Of a stretch of DNA of 64,000 bases, positions 9,435-18,708 are shown piece after piece. This stretch comes from Mesorhizobium sp. AR10 (GTDB taxonomy: Bacteria > Pseudomonadota > Alphaproteobacteria > Rhizobiales > Rhizobiaceae). A program made the translations under genes and the position numbers. The stretch is from assembly GCF_024746795.1 (NCBI RefSeq), contig NZ_CP080524.1, positions 4,690,001 through 4,754,000 of the forward strand. The letters run 5' to 3'. Within the stretch, counting starts at the first letter, position 1; each line of letters starts with the position of its first letter. The notes below the pieces were generated by a model, which saw only the letters and a program-made list of their open reading frames with translations, did not search any database and was not told the DNA's origin.

Positions 9435-9680
9435 TCAACCGGCGACCTTGCTGTCTGGGTCGAGCAGCCGGTGCAGGTGAACGACGAAATAACGCATATG
9501 GGCATTGTCCACGCTGGCTTGCGCCTTGGCTTTCCACGCAGTGTGCGCGGACTGATAGTCGGGATAGACGCCGACGATGTCGAGCGCCTCGAGATCGCGG
9601 AAATCGGTTCCGCCCAGCTTCTTGAGTTCGCCGCCGAACACCAGGTGCAAAAGCTGCTTCTTTCCGTCTTCCGCGGTCAT
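9435..9680 (-). CDS. DUF4170 family protein
   Basis: An 81-residue soluble protein with the DUF4170 pattern L-L-H-L-V-F-G-G-E-L, D-I-V-G-V-Y-P-D-Y-x-x-A-x-x-A-W-K, and a C-terminal Y-F-V-V-H-L-H-R-L-L. Members occur in Alphaproteobacteria, usually between a cysQ-like phosphatase gene and an acyltransferase gene as here. The Y-P-D-Y / A-x-x-A-W-K-A-K-A-Q pattern resembles small sugar-nucleotide or lipid accessory proteins, but no function is proven. It lies five bases before the acyltransferase gene and 68 bases after the phosphatase gene. Confidence 0.88.
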   Translation of the reverse strand: MTAEDGKKQLLHLVFGGELKKLGGTDFRDLEALDIVGVYPDYQSAHTAWKAKAQASVDNAHMRYFVVHLHRLLDPDSKVAG

Positions 9681-9748
9681 GTCGGTCCTTCACATATCGT
9701 GAGTTTGTGACAGGTCTAGACCAAAGCGGTCGACTTTGGAACCTTCGA

Positions 9749-10555
9749 TCACGCTTCGAACCCGGCAATCACGCCGGCAAGGACGGTCAGCAGTTCGCCG
9801 CTGCCGGCGGCGAGCGCGCCGTGACGGATGATTTCGCCGGCATAAAGCGGCGCGCGGCCATGCCGGTCGAGCAAGGCGCCCCCCGCCTCGCGCAGGATAA
9901 GATCGGCGGCGGCGATGTCCCAGTCATGGGCGTTGGGCTTGACGAAGCTCGCGTCGAGCATGCCGCCGGCAATCATCGCCAGACGATAGGCGAGCGAGGG
10001 AATATGGGGCACGCGCTGCAGCCGGCTTTGCCACGCCGCCGGCATCAGGTCGATCAATGGCTTCGGCCCGCCAATTTCGACCATCGCCGGCGGGCGGCGC
10101 ACGGCAATGCGATGACCATTGAGGAAAGCACCCTCACCGGGCAACGCCCAATAGGTCTGCTCCCTGGCCGGGCATTCGAGCACGCCGGCAAGCGTGCGGC
10201 CGTCCTCGACCACCGCGACGCTGACGCACCACGAGCGAAGGCCTTCGAGGAAGCCGCGCGTACCGTCGATGGGGTCGACGACGAAGGTGCGGCGCGCTGA
10301 AAGTCGAACCGGATCGTCGGCCGTCTCCTCCGACAGCCAACCATAGTCCGGCCGTGCCGCAAGCAAGGTCTCGCGCAGATAGGCGTCGGCGGCATGGTCG
10401 GCCTCGCTGACCGGCGAGGTGCCCTCCTTCATCCACACTTGCGGATTGTTGCCGAAGTAGCGCATGGCGATGACGCCCGCCTCGCGGGCCGCATCGCGCA
10501 GCACGGCCAAGTCTTTGGAGGCCCCGGCCGATATTGCCGGGTCACGCTCCGGCAA
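9749..10555 (-). CDS. 3'(2'),5'-bisphosphate nucleotidase / inositol monophosphatase family
   Basis: A 268-residue lithium-sensitive-type phosphatase. Metal-binding signatures are visible in order: W-L-S-E-E-T (Glu), D-P-I-D-G-T-R-G-F-L-E-G (two Asp), and near the C-terminus W-D-I-A-A-A-D-L-I. The form D-P-I-D-G-T-R-G-F is typical of CysQ-like enzymes, which hydrolyse 3'-phosphoadenosine 5'-phosphate in sulfate assimilation; a role on inositol phosphates is also possible. The start overlaps the end of pmbA by 14 bases. It belongs to the envelope operon by position rather than by an obvious lipid role. Confidence 0.88.
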   Translation of the reverse strand: MPERDPAISAGASKDLAVLRDAAREAGVIAMRYFGNNPQVWMKEGTSPVSEADHAADAYLRETLLAARPDYGWLSEETADDPVRLSARRTFVVDPIDGTRGFLEGLRSWCVSVAVVEDGRTLAGVLECPAREQTYWALPGEGAFLNGHRIAVRRPPAMVEIGGPKPLIDLMPAAWQSRLQRVPHIPSLAYRLAMIAGGMLDASFVKPNAHDWDIAAADLILREAGGALLDRHGRAPLYAGEIIRHGALAAGSGELLTVLAGVIAGFEA

Positions 10556-11885
10556 GGGTCATGCCTTCAATGAGAAGCGTGGGGGCCGCAGTGCTGAAAT
10601 TGCGGTCGAGATCGCTCGCCGGAACCATGTTGAGGAACATGGTCTTCAGATTGGAAGCGATGGTCACCTCGGCAACAGGGTAGGCAAGCTCGCCGTTCTC
10701 GATCCAGAATCCGGACGCGCCGCGGCTGTATTCGCCGGTCACCATGTCGACCCCCTGGCCGAACACTTCGGTCACGTAGAAGCCGGTCTTCAGCGACTTT
10801 ATCAGGTCTTCCGGCGACCGTTCACCCGGCTCGATGGCGAGATTGGTCGACGATGGCGAAACGGAGGAGCCGCTGCGCGAGCCGCGCCCGTTGGTGACGA
10901 GGCCGAGTTCGCGCGCAGCAGAGGTCGACAGGAACCAGTGGTTCAGCACGCCCTTCTCGACCATGAACAGCTTTTCGCCTTCGATGCCTTCGCCGTCGAA
11001 GGGGCGCGAGGCCTGGCCACGCCGCCGCAGCGGCTCGTCGGTGACCGTGATCGCGGCCGCAGCCACTTGCTTGCCCATCATGTCGCGCAGAAAACTGGTC
11101 TTGCGCGCCACCGAGGCGCCGTTGATGGCGCCGGCGAGATGGCCGGCGATGCCACGCGCGACGCGCGGGTCGAACACCACGTCGACCGGCCCGGTCGCCG
11201 CCTTGCGCGCACCGATGCGGCGCACGGCGCGTTCGCCGGCCTTGCGGCCGATATCCTCGGGCGCGTCGAGATCGGAAAAATGCTGGTGCGAGGAGAATTC
11301 ATAGTCGCGCTCCATGCCGGTGCCCTCGCCGGCAATGACGCTGGTCGAGCGCGAAAAGCGCGAGGCGACATAGTGGCCGACGAAACCCTGCGACGTGGCC
11401 AGAACCAGCCCGCCGAGACCGGCGCTGGCGCCGCTGCCGGCCGAATTGGTCACGCCCTTGACGGCAAGGGCTGCAGCTTCCGCAGCAAGAGCCGCTTCCT
11501 TCAACTGGTCGGTCGACACTTCGGTGGCGTCGAACAGGTCGAGGTCGCGCGGGGTACCGACCAGGAGGGCCGGATCGGCGAGGCCCTGATAGGGATCCTC
11601 TGGCGACACTTTGGCCATGGCAACGGCACGCTCGGCCAGCGCCTTGGGGTCCGATGCCACCGTTGCCGAGACGCTTGCCACCCGGTTGCCGACGAAGACG
11701 CGCAGCGAGACATCCTCGCCCTCGGAGGCTTCGGTGCTCTCGACCTTGCCGAGCCGGACCGACACGCCGGCCGAGCGGCCGCGCACCGCAACCGCGTCGG
11801 CGGCGTCGGCGCCGGCCCGTTTGGCAGCCTCGACCAGGGCCGCGACGCGGTCGGTCAATTTGGCTGCATCGAGCGTATCGGTCAT
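10542..11885 (-). CDS. pmbA: TldD/PmbA family protein, PmbA-type
   Basis: A 447-residue cytoplasmic protein of the TldD/TldE family. The PmbA (TldE) subunit pairs with TldD to form a peptidase that processes microcin-type and other peptides, TldD carrying the zinc site. No HExxxH motif is visible here, which fits the PmbA subunit. Conserved features include S-x-x-A-S-E-G-E-D-V-S-L-R-V-F-V-G and a C-terminal S-G-S-S-V-S-P-S-S-T-N-L. The frame is open to 11978, but ATG 11885 (M-T-D-T-L-D) gives the expected start. It is first in the minus-strand operon leading to lpxK. No tldD lies in the window. Confidence 0.92.
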   Translation of the reverse strand: MTDTLDAAKLTDRVAALVEAAKRAGADAADAVAVRGRSAGVSVRLGKVESTEASEGEDVSLRVFVGNRVASVSATVASDPKALAERAVAMAKVSPEDPYQGLADPALLVGTPRDLDLFDATEVSTDQLKEAALAAEAAALAVKGVTNSAGSGASAGLGGLVLATSQGFVGHYVASRFSRSTSVIAGEGTGMERDYEFSSHQHFSDLDAPEDIGRKAGERAVRRIGARKAATGPVDVVFDPRVARGIAGHLAGAINGASVARKTSFLRDMMGKQVAAAAITVTDEPLRRRGQASRPFDGEGIEGEKLFMVEKGVLNHWFLSTSAARELGLVTNGRGSRSGSSVSPSSTNLAIEPGERSPEDLIKSLKTGFYVTEVFGQGVDMVTGEYSRGASGFWIENGELAYPVAEVTIASNLKTMFLNMVPASDLDRNFSTAAPTLLIEGMTLAGA

Positions 11886-12051
11886 GCGCATGATCCTGTT
11901 TTTCAGCCGGCTATCGGGGTTGCCGCTGGTGCACCATCTATTGTTCCACTGCGGCTTGTGCAATGGGAGAAGCGGCAATCAAGATGCATCCGCCGCGGTG
12001 CATCGGTCAAAATGCATCTCTAAGCATCGTAGCCTGTTCGGAGCATTCGCC

Positions 12052-12468
12052 ATGACGCCTTTCCATCTTGCTTTCCCGGTCCGTGATCTCGATGAAACCC
12101 GCGCTTTCTATGGCGAGGTACTCGGCTGCGCCATCGGCCGCTCGTCGGCGACCTGGGTCGATTTCGATCTTTTCGGCCACCAGATGTCGGCGCATTTGCG
12201 GCCACAGGCGACCCAGGCCGCCGTCGACGGCAAGGTCGACGGCATTGTCGTGCCGATCCCGCATTTCGGCGCGGTGCTGTTGATGGACGAATGGGAGCGG
12301 CTGGCCGCGCGGCTCACGGCCCGCGCCGACGTCGACTGGCTGGAACGGCCGATGGTGCGCTTCAAGGGCGAGCCAGGCGAGCAGGCGACGCTGTTCATCC
12401 GCGACCCCTCAGGCAATGCGCTCGAATTCAAGGGCTTTCGCTCGCTGGAGCAGATTTTCGCGCATTGA
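12052..12468 (+). CDS. VOC (glyoxalase/dioxygenase) family protein
   Basis: A 138-residue single VOC-superfamily protein with paired beta-alpha-beta-beta-beta modules. The first strand is F-H-L-A-F-P-V-R-D-L-D-E-T-R-A-F-Y, with a likely metal-binding His. The last strands read F-I-R-D-P-S-G-N-A-L-E-F-K-G-F, with a likely metal-binding Glu. These are hallmarks of glyoxalase- or dioxygenase-type enzymes, but the substrate is unknown. ATG 12052 gives the conserved start; the longer open frame back to 11611 runs antisense to pmbA and is not real. It converges on epmA with one base between the two stops. Confidence 0.88.
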   Translation: MTPFHLAFPVRDLDETRAFYGEVLGCAIGRSSATWVDFDLFGHQMSAHLRPQATQAAVDGKVDGIVVPIPHFGAVLLMDEWERLAARLTARADVDWLERPMVRFKGEPGEQATLFIRDPSGNALEFKGFRSLEQIFAH

Positions 12469-12469
12469 G

Positions 12470-13516
12470 CTAGGAATCAGCCACCGGCGTCCAGATCACG
12501 TCGTCGATCCTGAGCGCGCCTGTCGCCAGCATTACCAGCCGGTCGAAGCCAAGTGCTGCGCCGCTCGCCTGCGGCATGATGGCGAGTGCTGCGAGGAAAT
12601 CCTCGTCCAGGGGATAGCGTTCGCCATAGACGCGCTCCTTCTCGTCCATCTCGGCGGCAAAGCGCCGGCGCTGCTCGGCCGCATCGGTCAGTTCGCCAAA
12701 GGCGTTGGCAAGCTCGACGCCGCAGCAATAGAGCTCGAAGCGTTCTGCGACCCTTGGATCGTCGGCGCTTGGCCGGGCAAGCGCGGCTTCCGAGATCGGA
12801 TAGCCATAGAGGATGGTGGCGCGCCCCTGTCCAAGCATTGGCTCGACCTTTTCCACCATCACCCGGCTGAACAGGTCGGCCCAGTGGTCGTCCGGCGCCG
12901 TGCGCAGGCCAGCCCCGACCAGCGCTGCGTGCAAAGCCTCGCGGTCGGTGCTGCCGTCCATGGCCACCGTGGCCAGTAAGTCGATGCCGGCATGGCGCAT
13001 GAAGGCCTCGGCGACGCTCAAGCGTTCCGGCTCGGCGAACGGATTGGCCTCGCGGCCACGAAAGCTGAAGCGTTTTGCCCCTGCACGCTCGGCCGCAAGT
13101 GCTACAAGCTCGGCGCAATCGCGCATCAAGCTCTCATAGGTCTCGGCAACCCGGTACCATTCGAGCATGGTGAATTCGGGATGATGCAAGGGGCCGCGCT
13201 CGCGGTTGCGCCAGACCGCGCCCAGGCTGAAGATTCGCTTTTCGCCGGCAGCAAGCAGCTTCTTGCAGGCGAATTCCGGCGAGGTGTGGAGATAGAGCTG
13301 ACAGCGCGACCCGTCCGCACCGATCGCCTCAGTGGCGAAGGCCGACAGATGCGCCTCGTTGCCGGGCGAGGCCTGCAGTGCCGATGTCTCGACCTCGATG
13401 AAATCGCGGCGGGCAAACCAGTCGCGCAGGGCGGCGGCGATGGCGTTGCGCAGGATCAGCCGCGGCCGGCGGTCGGCGTGAACATCAGGCGTCCACCAGG
13501 GTGAAGCGGCGGTCAT
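12470..13516 (-). CDS. epmA: EF-P lysyl-lysine ligase (EpmA / PoxA / GenX)
   Basis: EpmA is a truncated class II lysyl-tRNA synthetase homologue that attaches a (beta-)lysyl group to a conserved Lys of elongation factor P. The 348 residues comprise only the catalytic domain, without the tRNA anticodon-binding domain. Motif 2 is seen as [19 protein letters not shown], and motif 3 as G-A-A-L-G-F-D-R-L. Length matches the family. It is divergent from efp, its substrate gene, with 108 bases between the starts. No epmB (lysine 2,3-aminomutase) lies in the window. Confidence 0.95.
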   Translation of the reverse strand: MTAASPWWTPDVHADRRPRLILRNAIAAALRDWFARRDFIEVETSALQASPGNEAHLSAFATEAIGADGSRCQLYLHTSPEFACKKLLAAGEKRIFSLGAVWRNRERGPLHHPEFTMLEWYRVAETYESLMRDCAELVALAAERAGAKRFSFRGREANPFAEPERLSVAEAFMRHAGIDLLATVAMDGSTDREALHAALVGAGLRTAPDDHWADLFSRVMVEKVEPMLGQGRATILYGYPISEAALARPSADDPRVAERFELYCCGVELANAFGELTDAAEQRRRFAAEMDEKERVYGERYPLDEDFLAALAIMPQASGAALGFDRLVMLATGALRIDDVIWTPVADS

Positions 13517-13624
13517 GAGCGGCGGATTTGCACAGAAGACTGGCGGTCGCAGTCAAGATGCGCTAGGGCGACGGCTCCCGCAGCCGATTTGCGCCGCCAA
13601 CAAACTTTAGCAGGATTGAAAACC

Positions 13625-14194
13625 GTGGTGAAGGTCATCGCCAGTTCCTTACGCAAAGGCAACGTCGTCGATAAGGACGGCAAGCTTTATGTGATCCTCT
13701 TTGCCGAAAACATCCACCCTGGCAAGGGCACGCCAGTGACGCAGCTCGACATGCGCCGCATCGCCGACGGGGTGAAGGTTTCGGAGCGCTACCGCACCAC
13801 CGAGCAGGTCGAGCGCGCCTATGTCGAGGAGCGTGAGCACACCTTCCTCTATCGCGATGGCGAAGGCTTCCATTTCATGAACCCGGAAACCTACGACCAG
13901 GTCGCGGTGCCGGAAAGCGTGGTCGGCGACTTTGCGCCCTATCTGCTGGAAGGCATGGCGGTGCAGGTCTCGCAGCACAATGGCGTCGCCATCTCGCTGG
14001 TACTGCCGCAACGCGCCACCTTCGAGGTCGTCGAGACCGAACCGGTGACAAAGGGCCAGACCGCGTCGTCGTCCTACAAGCCGGCGACGCTGTCGAACGG
14101 CGTGCGCACGGCGGTGCCGCCGCACATCAGCGCCGGCACCCGCGTGGTGGTGATGACGGCTGATGGCGCCTATGTCGAGCGCGCCAAGGACTGA
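13625..14194 (+). CDS. efp: Elongation factor P
   Basis: EF-P binds ribosomes stalled at proline-rich stretches and promotes peptide bond formation. From GTG 13625 the product has 189 residues starting M-V-K-V-I-A-S-S, the usual rhizobial N-terminus; GTG 13628 is also in frame. The KOW-like domain I carries the loop H-P-G-K34-G-T, where Lys34 is the modification site used by EpmA. Domains II and III follow, with [11 protein letters not shown] and the C-terminal [12 protein letters not shown]. The modification enzyme gene lies next door, so the post-translational pathway is probably active. Confidence 0.97.
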   Translation: MVKVIASSLRKGNVVDKDGKLYVILFAENIHPGKGTPVTQLDMRRIADGVKVSERYRTTEQVERAYVEEREHTFLYRDGEGFHFMNPETYDQVAVPESVVGDFAPYLLEGMAVQVSQHNGVAISLVLPQRATFEVVETEPVTKGQTASSSYKPATLSNGVRTAVPPHISAGTRVVVMTADGAYVERAKD

Positions 14195-14363
14195 GAACTC
14201 CGGCTTTCAGTATTGCCTGTACCAAAGACTATCCAACGACCAGGGGCGGCCTTCTCATGGCCGCGCGGAATTGGCCTGACCGCCGCGCTCGTTTCCCAGA
14301 GCGCTGGGACGGCCCATATCAGCTGCATTGCCTTCTGCGACCGCTCGCCGGATAGTCCTGCCG

Positions 14364-15824
14364 ATGTTGCAGACCCTAGCGAATCACTGGCCCCAGGTCC
14401 TCGTGATCATTCCGGTGGTGATGGCGACCCTCGGCATCGTCCACGCCATCATGACGAAGGAGGATGTCCGCGCAGCCACTGGCTGGGTGGGCGTGATGCT
14501 CCTGTCGCCGTTCGTTGGCGCGATCATCTACGCCCTTGCCGGCATAAACCGGATCCGTCGTGCAACGATCAGCGCCATGCGCCCCTCAGCCGGCGAAGCA
14601 ACTTCCGCGAAACACGACCTCGACATTGCCGCTGAACAATTGATTTCCGGCCGCTTTGGCCAACGGTTCGCTGGACTGAAGACATTGGGCGACAGGGTAG
14701 CGCGGAGCGCCCTGACATCAGGAAATGCAATTTCGATATTGAAAACCGGCGACGATGCCTATGCCGCGATGCGCCGGGCGATCGACGGTGCGCAACGCAG
14801 CATCCTTCTCGAGACCTACATCTTTGACAATGACGATGTCGGGCGGCTTTTCGTCGAATCGCTGGCCGGAGCGGTCCGACGCGGGGTCAGCGTTCGCGTG
14901 CTGATCGATGCCGTCGGGGTTCGCTACTCCGTCCCCAGCATCCTTGGGCATCTCAGAGAAGAAAACATCACCGTCGATCTCTTCAATGGCAACATCGTCA
15001 TGGGGCTGCGTCTTCCCTATGCCAATCTGCGAACGCACAGGAAGATCCTTGTCGTCGATGGCACAGTCGCATTTACCGGAGGGATGAACATCCGAAAGGG
15101 ATTCTCAGCCGAGTTCGCCGGCGCCACCAGCGCCAGGGATACGCATTTCCAGGTCACCGGGCCGGTGGTGGCCGACCTCTTTTCGATTGCCGCCGAGGAC
15201 TGGCGCTTCGCAGGCAACGAGGCCCTCAAGGGCGACGTCTGGCAGGTGGACAAGCCCTCGCCGCCTCCGGGTCAACCGATGCTGGTGCGGGCGGTGGCGT
15301 CGGGGCCGGATGCCAGTATCGAAACGAACCACAAATTGCTGATGGGGGCCTTCTCTGTCGCCCGCAAATCGATCCGTATCATGTCGCCCTATTTCCTGCC
15401 GGATCGGGAACTGATCAGCGCATTGACTACGGCGGCCAGGCGCGGTGTCGAGATCGACATCGTCGTGCCCGCGGTGAACAACCTCCTCCTTGTCGACCGC
15501 GCGATGACGGCGCAATTCGACCAGGTGCTGAAGCACTATTGCCGCGTATGGCGCCACGAGGGGGCGTTCGACCATTCGAAGCTGCTGTCGGTCGACGGAG
15601 TGTGGGCCTTTGTCGGCTCCTCCAACCTGGATGCCCGGTCGCTGAGGCTGAATTTCGAGATCGACATGGAGGTTCTGGATGCAGGCTTTGCCGCCGAGAT
15701 CGAAGCGCGTATCGGATCGGCAATTGATTCCGCCGTACCCGTGACACTCGAAACCTTGAAGTCCCGGCCATTCGTCGTTCGCCTGTTCGACCGGGTGCTG
15801 TGGTTGGGATCGCCTTATCTCTAG
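14364..15824 (+). CDS. cls: Phospholipase D-type cardiolipin synthase
   Basis: Cardiolipin synthase condenses two phospholipids at the inner membrane. From ATG 14364 the protein has 486 residues. Two N-terminal hydrophobic helices (about 10-32 and 42-62) match the PLDc_N anchor. Two HKD catalytic motifs follow: H225-R-K-I-L-V-V-D-G-T with G-G-M-N, and H404-S-K-L-L-S-V-D-G-V with G-S-S-N-L-D. The ORF could begin at TTG 14328, but the ATG gives the natural anchor. The start of an EEP-family gene lies 38 bases downstream on the same strand. The substrate could also be another phosphatidyl acceptor. Confidence 0.92.
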   Translation: MLQTLANHWPQVLVIIPVVMATLGIVHAIMTKEDVRAATGWVGVMLLSPFVGAIIYALAGINRIRRATISAMRPSAGEATSAKHDLDIAAEQLISGRFGQRFAGLKTLGDRVARSALTSGNAISILKTGDDAYAAMRRAIDGAQRSILLETYIFDNDDVGRLFVESLAGAVRRGVSVRVLIDAVGVRYSVPSILGHLREENITVDLFNGNIVMGLRLPYANLRTHRKILVVDGTVAFTGGMNIRKGFSAEFAGATSARDTHFQVTGPVVADLFSIAAEDWRFAGNEALKGDVWQVDKPSPPPGQPMLVRAVASGPDASIETNHKLLMGAFSVARKSIRIMSPYFLPDRELISALTTAARRGVEIDIVVPAVNNLLLVDRAMTAQFDQVLKHYCRVWRHEGAFDHSKLLSVDGVWAFVGSSNLDARSLRLNFEIDMEVLDAGFAAEIEARIGSAIDSAVPVTLETLKSRPFVVRLFDRVLWLGSPYL

Positions 15825-15861
15825 CGGGACCTATATCTGGGGAAGACGAGCAGCAGACAAG

Positions 15862-16662
15862 ATGCAGAGAACCGGACGCAACCTCCCTGAGAACATGCTC
15901 CTGTCCATTCGCCGCCGAAAATCTCGGACGACGAGGACCGAGCCGCGTAAGCCTATGGATGCCACCGGCACACTGGTCGCGTCTTACAACGTTCACAAAT
16001 GCGTGGGCGTCGACAGAAAGTTCGACCCCGAACGAATTGCACGCGTCATTCGGGAAATCGGCCCGGACGTCATGGCGCTGCAGGAGGCCGATAGCCGTTT
16101 CGGCGACCGCGCCGGGCTTCTCGATCTTGGGCGTCTTGAAGTGGAGACTGGTCTGGTGCCCGTGCCGGTGTCCGGAAACGGCAAGGGGCACGGTTGGCAC
16201 GGCAACGTTCTGCTTTTCAGGCGCGGCACCGTTCGCGATGTCCACCAGATAAAGCTGCCGGGCCTGGAGCCACGCGGAGCCCTGGTTGTCGAAATCGATA
16301 TGGACGAGAAACGCACGCTGCGCATCATCGCGGCGCATCTCGGCTTGCTGCGCCGATCACGCTCCGAACAGGCCCGTGTCGTGCTCGATATCATGAACAG
16401 CCCGGACGAAAAGCCGACGCTGCTGCTCGGCGACCTGAACGAATGGCGGCTCGGAAACCGTTCTGCGCTGAACACGCTGCATAAGACTTTTGGTCCTTCG
16501 CCGCCGGCAGTTCCCACCTTTCCGTCGAGCCTGCCGCTCCTGGCGCTCGACCGAATCATGGCCAATCGGCACGGGATGGTCTCGTCAGTGGAAGCCCATG
16601 ACACACCACTTTCGCGGGTTGCCTCCGATCATCTGCCGCTTACAGCTTTCGTCCACCTGTAA
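15862..16662 (+). CDS. Endonuclease/exonuclease/phosphatase (EEP) family protein
   Basis: A 266-residue EEP-superfamily hydrolase. Landmarks in order are S-Y-N-V-H-K-C-V-G (metal Asn), A-L-Q-E-A-D (metal Glu), H-G-N-V-L-L-F, A-A-H-L-G-L (His), L-L-G-D-L-N-E-W (Asp/Asn) and S-D-H-L-P-L (catalytic His). An internal ATG at 15955 could be the true start if the first 31 basic residues are untranslated. In E. coli a related EEP gene (ybhP) sits beside the cardiolipin synthase gene clsB, and the same pairing here suggests a lipid-related phosphodiesterase. That role is an inference. Confidence 0.88.
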   Translation: MQRTGRNLPENMLLSIRRRKSRTTRTEPRKPMDATGTLVASYNVHKCVGVDRKFDPERIARVIREIGPDVMALQEADSRFGDRAGLLDLGRLEVETGLVPVPVSGNGKGHGWHGNVLLFRRGTVRDVHQIKLPGLEPRGALVVEIDMDEKRTLRIIAAHLGLLRRSRSEQARVVLDIMNSPDEKPTLLLGDLNEWRLGNRSALNTLHKTFGPSPPAVPTFPSSLPLLALDRIMANRHGMVSSVEAHDTPLSRVASDHLPLTAFVHL

Positions 16663-16671
16663 CGAAGTTTC

Positions 16672-18708
16672 TCATCCTTCCCGCAGCCAGACCAGCATCT
16701 CGCCCGGTTCGCGGTTGTCCCAGGCAAAATAGGGAACGGCGGTGAGTTTCGCCTCGCCCGTGGCGGGCGGATCGGTGCGGTAGAGCCCGTTGTCCCAGTT
16801 TTCGGCGGCCTCCCTGCTGCCGGTGGCCGAGAGCGTAACGACGCCGCCCAGCAGATCCGGCTCGGCACGCGCATCGATCTTTGCCGTGCGCGGCAAGGTG
16901 ATACGATGCAGTTGGCCGGCATTGTCCGTCTCCTCGACGCAATAGATCAGCGGGCCGCGAGACAGTGCGACGCGGCCGATGTCCTGGCGCACCTCCGGAT
17001 TGGCAAACAGGCGGGCGATCGACATTTCAAGATCGAGTTCCACCCGGTCGCCCTGGCGCCACTCGCGCCGGATCGCGGCATAGCCGTCGCTGGTGACGTC
17101 ATCCAGATCGACCGACGCGCCGTTGACCTTGAGCGCCGCCTTGCCGCACCAGGCCGGTACGCGCAGGTGCAAGGTGAACTCGACCGGCGCTTCGGCTTCG
17201 ATCCGGATCGAGACCGCGCCATCCCAGGGATAATTGCTGGTCTGGATCAGGCTAGCCGGCCGTCCCTTGATCTCGAAGCGCGCCGTCGAGTCGCCATAGA
17301 GGTGGACCGCCAGCGCATCCTCGGACAGGCTGTAGAAATAGCTGCCGATCGAAGCGACCATGCGGCCGATATTGGGCGGGCAGCACGGGCAGCGGTGCCA
17401 TTTCCAGCGGTTGTGCCTGCCGCGGCTTTCCAGCGGGTTCTCGTAGAAGAACAGCGATCCGTCGAGCGACAGGCCGGAGATCGAGCCGTTGTAGAGCGCC
17501 CGTTCCATCATGTCGGCATAGCGCGCGTTGGGACCCATGCCGAGCATACGGCTCGCCCAGAACACCAGCCCGACCGAGGCGCAGGTCTCGGCATAGGCGG
17601 TTTCGTTGGGCAGGTCGTAATCGGCGGTAAAACCCTCATTGTGCGCCGACGGCCCGATGCCGCCGGTGATGTAGAGGTTCTTGGTGGTCAAATCGTCCCA
17701 GAGACGATCAAGCGCGACCCTGAGCGTGTCGTCGCCATATTCGGTGGCGATGTCGGCCATGCCGGAAAACAGGTACATCGCCCGCACCGCATGGCCGACG
17801 ACCTTGTCCTGCTCGCGCACCGGTCTGTGCGACTGATTGTACTCGTAGGTCTTGAAATGATAGGCCTTCGGATCGGCGCCGCGGGCGCGCGCTTCCTCGT
17901 CGAAATAATGCGGCTGCTGGCCGCGCTGGTCGATGAAGTATTTTGCCAGGTCCATGTACTTCTGCTGGCCGGTGACGCGCGAAAGCTTGACCAGCGCCAG
18001 CTCGATCTCCTCATGGCCGCAATAGCCCTTCTTCTTGCCGGACTCGGGACCGAAGGTGTCGGCGATGTGGTCGACATAGCGGCACATGATGTCGAGCAGC
18101 TTGCGCTTGCCGGTGGCCTGGTAATAGGCGACCGCGCCCTCAATCAGATGGCCGGCACAATAGAGTTCGTGGCAGTCGCGCAGATTGGTCCAGCGAAGAC
18201 CAGGCTGGATGCGCTGGTACCAGCTCGACAGATAGCCGTCGGGCTGCTGCAGCTTGCCGTACATGTCGATGACGGCGTCGATCTTGGCCTCAAGCGCATC
18301 GTTGCGGCGTCGGTAGAGCGAATAGGCGGCGGTCTCGATCGTCTTGCCCCAATCGGAATCCCAGAACATCTGGGTCGTGACCGTCGAGCCGGTGAAGCCG
18401 GGGCTGGCTGCCTCGTCCGGCGACGGCGAATGGAACGGAATGACGACGCCTGGCGACGGCCGGTCCGGGTCGATCTGCTCCAGCATGCGCGCCTGCACGC
18501 AGCGCTCGTAGAGAATGTCGGCGGTGCGCGAGGCAACGGCATCCACGCGGTCGCCCCAGAAGCCGCGCACGTCGACCTGCGGCACCGGCAGCGGACGGAA
18601 GGCGAGGCCCGGTTTGCCGGGCTTGGCGGCTTGCCCCACCTTGGCGGCTTGATTGGCGGCTTGGGATGCGGTCATCAACTTAAACTCCGGATCAGTTCGA
18701 GTGGTCAT
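16672..18708 (-). CDS. GH127 beta-L-arabinofuranosidase (DUF1680)
   Basis: A 678-residue cytoplasmic-type glycosidase of the DUF1680/GH127 family, which releases beta-L-arabinofuranose from plant glycoprotein side chains. The protein has an (alpha/alpha)6 barrel followed by C-terminal beta domains. A-E374-T-C376-A-S and the cluster C440-P-C442-C443-P-P-N match the zinc-ligand Glu/Cys and the adjacent nucleophile Cys pair of the characterised Bifidobacterium enzyme (E338, C340, C417, C418). No signal peptide is seen, so the substrate must be imported. ATG 18708 overlaps the upstream permease stop (ATGA). The longer frame to 19569 is read-through of that permease gene. Last gene of the sugar operon. 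Confidence 0.93.
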   Translation of the reverse strand: MTTRTDPEFKLMTASQAANQAAKVGQAAKPGKPGLAFRPLPVPQVDVRGFWGDRVDAVASRTADILYERCVQARMLEQIDPDRPSPGVVIPFHSPSPDEAASPGFTGSTVTTQMFWDSDWGKTIETAAYSLYRRRNDALEAKIDAVIDMYGKLQQPDGYLSSWYQRIQPGLRWTNLRDCHELYCAGHLIEGAVAYYQATGKRKLLDIMCRYVDHIADTFGPESGKKKGYCGHEEIELALVKLSRVTGQQKYMDLAKYFIDQRGQQPHYFDEEARARGADPKAYHFKTYEYNQSHRPVREQDKVVGHAVRAMYLFSGMADIATEYGDDTLRVALDRLWDDLTTKNLYITGGIGPSAHNEGFTADYDLPNETAYAETCASVGLVFWASRMLGMGPNARYADMMERALYNGSISGLSLDGSLFFYENPLESRGRHNRWKWHRCPCCPPNIGRMVASIGSYFYSLSEDALAVHLYGDSTARFEIKGRPASLIQTSNYPWDGAVSIRIEAEAPVEFTLHLRVPAWCGKAALKVNGASVDLDDVTSDGYAAIRREWRQGDRVELDLEMSIARLFANPEVRQDIGRVALSRGPLIYCVEETDNAGQLHRITLPRTAKIDARAEPDLLGGVVTLSATGSREAAENWDNGLYRTDPPATGEAKLTAVPYFAWDNREPGEMLVWLREG

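Noticed and set aside
10464..12023. 519-codon plus-strand frame
   Set aside because: Antisense to pmbA; no domain and Arg/His-rich shadow composition.
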